A stretch of DNA of 64,000 nucleotides from an uncultured Acetatifactor sp. (GTDB taxonomy: Bacteria; Bacillota; Clostridia; Lachnospirales; Lachnospiraceae): positions 1 to 64,000 of the forward strand of contig CAJUJN010000006.1 in the NCBI GenBank assembly GCA_910586775.1, written 5' to 3'. Positions 62,172 to 64,000 of this stretch are shown piece by piece. How positions within the stretch are numbered: position 1 is the stretch's first letter; every line of letters begins with the position of its first letter. Made by a program: the position numbers and the translations under genes. The notes beneath the pieces were generated by a model. It was given only the letters and a program-made list of their open reading frames with translations, did no database searches and was not told the origin of the DNA.

Positions 62172-63008
62172 TCAGCTTTTAATTCCTGTACTGGCAATCC
62201 CCTGTACGAAGTATTTCTGCAGGCATATAAACAGAGTCATAACCGGCAGCAGACTTACACAGGACATGGCGATAATGCTGTTCCAGTTTACCACCGAATC
62301 CGCGTCAATTGCCAGACGCAGCCCCAGGGAAACCGGATAGTTCTTTACCCTGTCGATATACAACAACGGATTAAAGAAATCATTCCATGTCCATACCGAC
62401 TGAAACAATACCACCGACACAATGGGTGCCTTTGTCAGTGGCAGTATCACCCTGGTCAGAATCTGCCATTTCCCCGCCCCGTCGATATAAGCGGCTTCAT
62501 CCAAATCCTTTGGAATCCCCCGGAAGAACTGAATCAGCAGATAGGCGAAAAAGGGATTTACCGCCATCACCGCCATGGCATAAAAGGGGATATAGCTGTT
62601 CAGCCAGTGGAACTTCTGAAATAATATGTACCGTGGAATCATAATTACCGTGTTCGGCAGCATCATGGTGGAAAGCATAAGAGTCATCAGCACCTTCCTG
62701 CCCCTGAATTCAAATCTGGAAAAGCCGTAAGCTACCAGGCAGGAAGAGATTGCCGTAAGCAAAACCGTAGGAGCCACCATCTTACAGGAATTCAGCAAAA
62801 AGGTGGAAAACGGTACTGCTGCCGTGGACTTCCAACCGTTGACAAAGCCATCAAAAGTAAAATGCTCCGGCAGGAGCCCGACAGAGGTAAAAATTTCCGC
62901 ATTTTCTTTAAAAGCCGCAAAAAACAGCCACAACAAAGGATAACCCACCACAACTGCCGAGATTGATATGATACCGTATAGTCCTGTCTTTTTTATTTTC
63001 TGTCTCAT
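62172..63008 (-). CDS. Carbohydrate ABC transporter permease (MalG type)
   Basis: 278 aa, about six membrane segments. EAA loop DLDEAAYIDGAGKWQILTRVILP. Ends YFVQGIASTGIKS. It is the second permease of a CUT1 sugar importer, 21 bases after its partner and 32 bases before the FAD oxidoreductase gene. No ATPase gene is present, as with the pectin importer. Confidence 0.93.
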   Translation of the reverse strand: MRQKIKKTGLYGIISISAVVVGYPLLWLFFAAFKENAEIFTSVGLLPEHFTFDGFVNGWKSTAAVPFSTFLLNSCKMVAPTVLLTAISSCLVAYGFSRFEFRGRKVLMTLMLSTMMLPNTVIMIPRYILFQKFHWLNSYIPFYAMAVMAVNPFFAYLLIQFFRGIPKDLDEAAYIDGAGKWQILTRVILPLTKAPIVSVVLFQSVWTWNDFFNPLLYIDRVKNYPVSLGLRLAIDADSVVNWNSIIAMSCVSLLPVMTLFICLQKYFVQGIASTGIKS

Positions 63009-63029
63009 TCATACCCTCCCCATCCGCCG

Positions 63030-63908
63030 CTACTGCCGCTCGTCCCCATAATATACCCACTTTCCCGACAATCCGAAAAAAGCCAGCGTAAAACTGATGA
63101 TAATCACGAAAAGTATCCACGACAAGGCACTTGCATACCCTATCTTCATATCCCTGAACGCAGTATCATAGAGATAGAGAGAGTACAGATAAGTCTGTTT
63201 CACCGGTCCTCCTTTGGTAATCAGGTAAGCCGGGGTAAAGATCTGAATAATCTCAATAGTCTGCATGATACAGTTAAAGAAAATAACAGGGGAAATCATG
63301 GGCAGTGTAATTTTCCGGAATATCTGAAAAGGCCTTGCACCGTCGATTCTGGCTGCCTCCAGCAAATCTCCCGGCACATTTTTCAGCGCAGCCAGAAATA
63401 ATACCATGGGCGCCCCCATCTGCCATAAGGGAAGCAGCATCATCACATACAGGACCAGTTTGGGATCTCCCAGCCAGTTTGCACCATCGATTCCCATTGC
63501 CCCCAACAGCAGATTCAGCAGCCCGTCCTTTTTAAATACATATTTCCACAGAACTGCCAGAGCAACGCTGGAACCCAGAATGGAAGGCAGATAGAAAACC
63601 GTATAATACAGAACCCTGCCCCTTTGGATACTGTTCAGCATCATGGCCACCAACAGCGCCACCAACAGCTTTAGCGGAACAGAAACCGCCGTATACAGCA
63701 AGGTCCTGCCCAGAGAGTCCAACGCCGTTTTATCTTTTGTAAAAATGTCCACATAATTTTTAAATCCGGTAAAACGTATCGTGAACATATCATATTCCGT
63801 AAATGAATAGAACAGCGAAACCACAAAGGGATATAAAGTCAGAACAAGAAACCCGATAAGCCAGGGTGCAATATAGAGATACCCCAGATATTTATCCTTT
63901 TTATGCAT
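63030..63908 (-). CDS. Carbohydrate ABC transporter permease (MalF type)
   Basis: 292 aa with about six membrane segments; starts KYLGYLYIAPWLIGFLVLTLYPF. EAA loop DLLEAARIDGARPFQIFRKITLP. I put the start at ATG 63908 (AGAAGGG upstream); an ATG at 63935 is also open. Upstream of it the window ends with hairpins; the binding-protein gene of this importer should lie further right. Confidence 0.92.
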   Translation of the reverse strand: MHKKDKYLGYLYIAPWLIGFLVLTLYPFVVSLFYSFTEYDMFTIRFTGFKNYVDIFTKDKTALDSLGRTLLYTAVSVPLKLLVALLVAMMLNSIQRGRVLYYTVFYLPSILGSSVALAVLWKYVFKKDGLLNLLLGAMGIDGANWLGDPKLVLYVMMLLPLWQMGAPMVLFLAALKNVPGDLLEAARIDGARPFQIFRKITLPMISPVIFFNCIMQTIEIIQIFTPAYLITKGGPVKQTYLYSLYLYDTAFRDMKIGYASALSWILFVIIISFTLAFFGLSGKWVYYGDERQ

Positions 63909-63942
63909 ATGTAATAATCCCTTCTTCCATATCAAGTCTAAT

Positions 63943-63998
63943 CCGGAATGCCCTGAGCCATGTCTGCCCGGACATTCCGGCGGTGCCTTTTACGGCAC
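63943..63998. repeat. Two adjacent hairpins at the right edge
   Basis: CCGGAATG (63943-63950) pairs with CATTCCGG (63973-63980); GTGCC (63983-63987) pairs with GGCAC (63994-63998). They lie upstream of the MalF-type gene and may be the 3' end of the preceding transcript. Confidence 0.45.
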
Positions 63999-64000
63999 TG

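Overview
The window looks like chromosome from a spore-forming, low-to-mid GC gut Clostridia, most likely a Lachnospiraceae. Three things point there: Gram-positive type Shine-Dalgarno sites in front of nearly every gene, protein families typical of that group (DUF5716/DUF5717, NusG domain II plus Gx transporter, FolB-FolK fusion, SleC-like cortex protein), and sugar ABC systems encoded without their own ATPase. The species cannot be fixed from sequence reading alone.

Layout. 1-226: 5' part of an unknown gene on the minus strand. 227-805: no convincing protein gene, but a consensus promoter followed about 100 bases later by a strong intrinsic terminator, read as a candidate small RNA. 806-17782: a rhamnogalacturonan/pectin utilisation locus. 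On the minus strand it runs GH95 fucosidase-type enzyme, two permeases, a solute-binding lipoprotein, terminator, a 1938-residue wall-anchored PL4-type lyase, fucose mutarotase, a zinc alcohol dehydrogenase, an aldo-keto reductase, terminator, GH105. A divergent AraC regulator controls it. The lyase would cut polymer at the surface, the ABC system would import oligomers, and GH105/GH95 plus the mutarotase and dehydrogenases would process them inside.

17783-21294 is a scar-rich stretch. It holds a degenerate minus-strand coding remnant, an orphan lipoprotein with a solute-binding-like C-terminal half, and what looks like a decayed toxin/SUKH-immunity pair. 21295-26127 holds purine genes (purC, purB and a PurF paralogue lacking the catalytic N-terminal cysteine) around a plsC. 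26150-26388 is a tandem hairpin repeat with relatives at 35049-35160 and 43353-43420.

26460-33396 is a four-gene cassette of unknown function and the best candidate for an undescribed system: a large beta-sandwich/alpha-solenoid protein (DUF5717), a protein with an Hsp70/actin-like ATPase layout but a ruined phosphate-2 loop (DUF5716), a TPR-like protein and a two-helix membrane coiled-coil protein, all behind a consensus promoter. 33501-35035 is a two-gene ABC exporter-type pair. 35324-36604 is a SleC-like spore cortex protein. 36836-43342 carries sbcC, sbcD and two small genes.

43505-46009 holds ApbE flavin transferase facing NusG-II and Gx-transporter genes, a set also seen with flavin-based membrane electron transfer. 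46031-49878 is a folate operon (folC-folE-folP-folB/K). 50323-53690 contains a CmpB-type membrane protein, a PH-domain protein, a nitroreductase, and pyrB-pyrI. 54015-57066 is a two-component system whose kinase has an insertion inside its dimerisation domain. 57272 to the end is a second sugar locus: two permeases, two FAD-dependent oxidoreductases and a GH42 beta-galactosidase, with its binding-protein gene presumably beyond the right edge.
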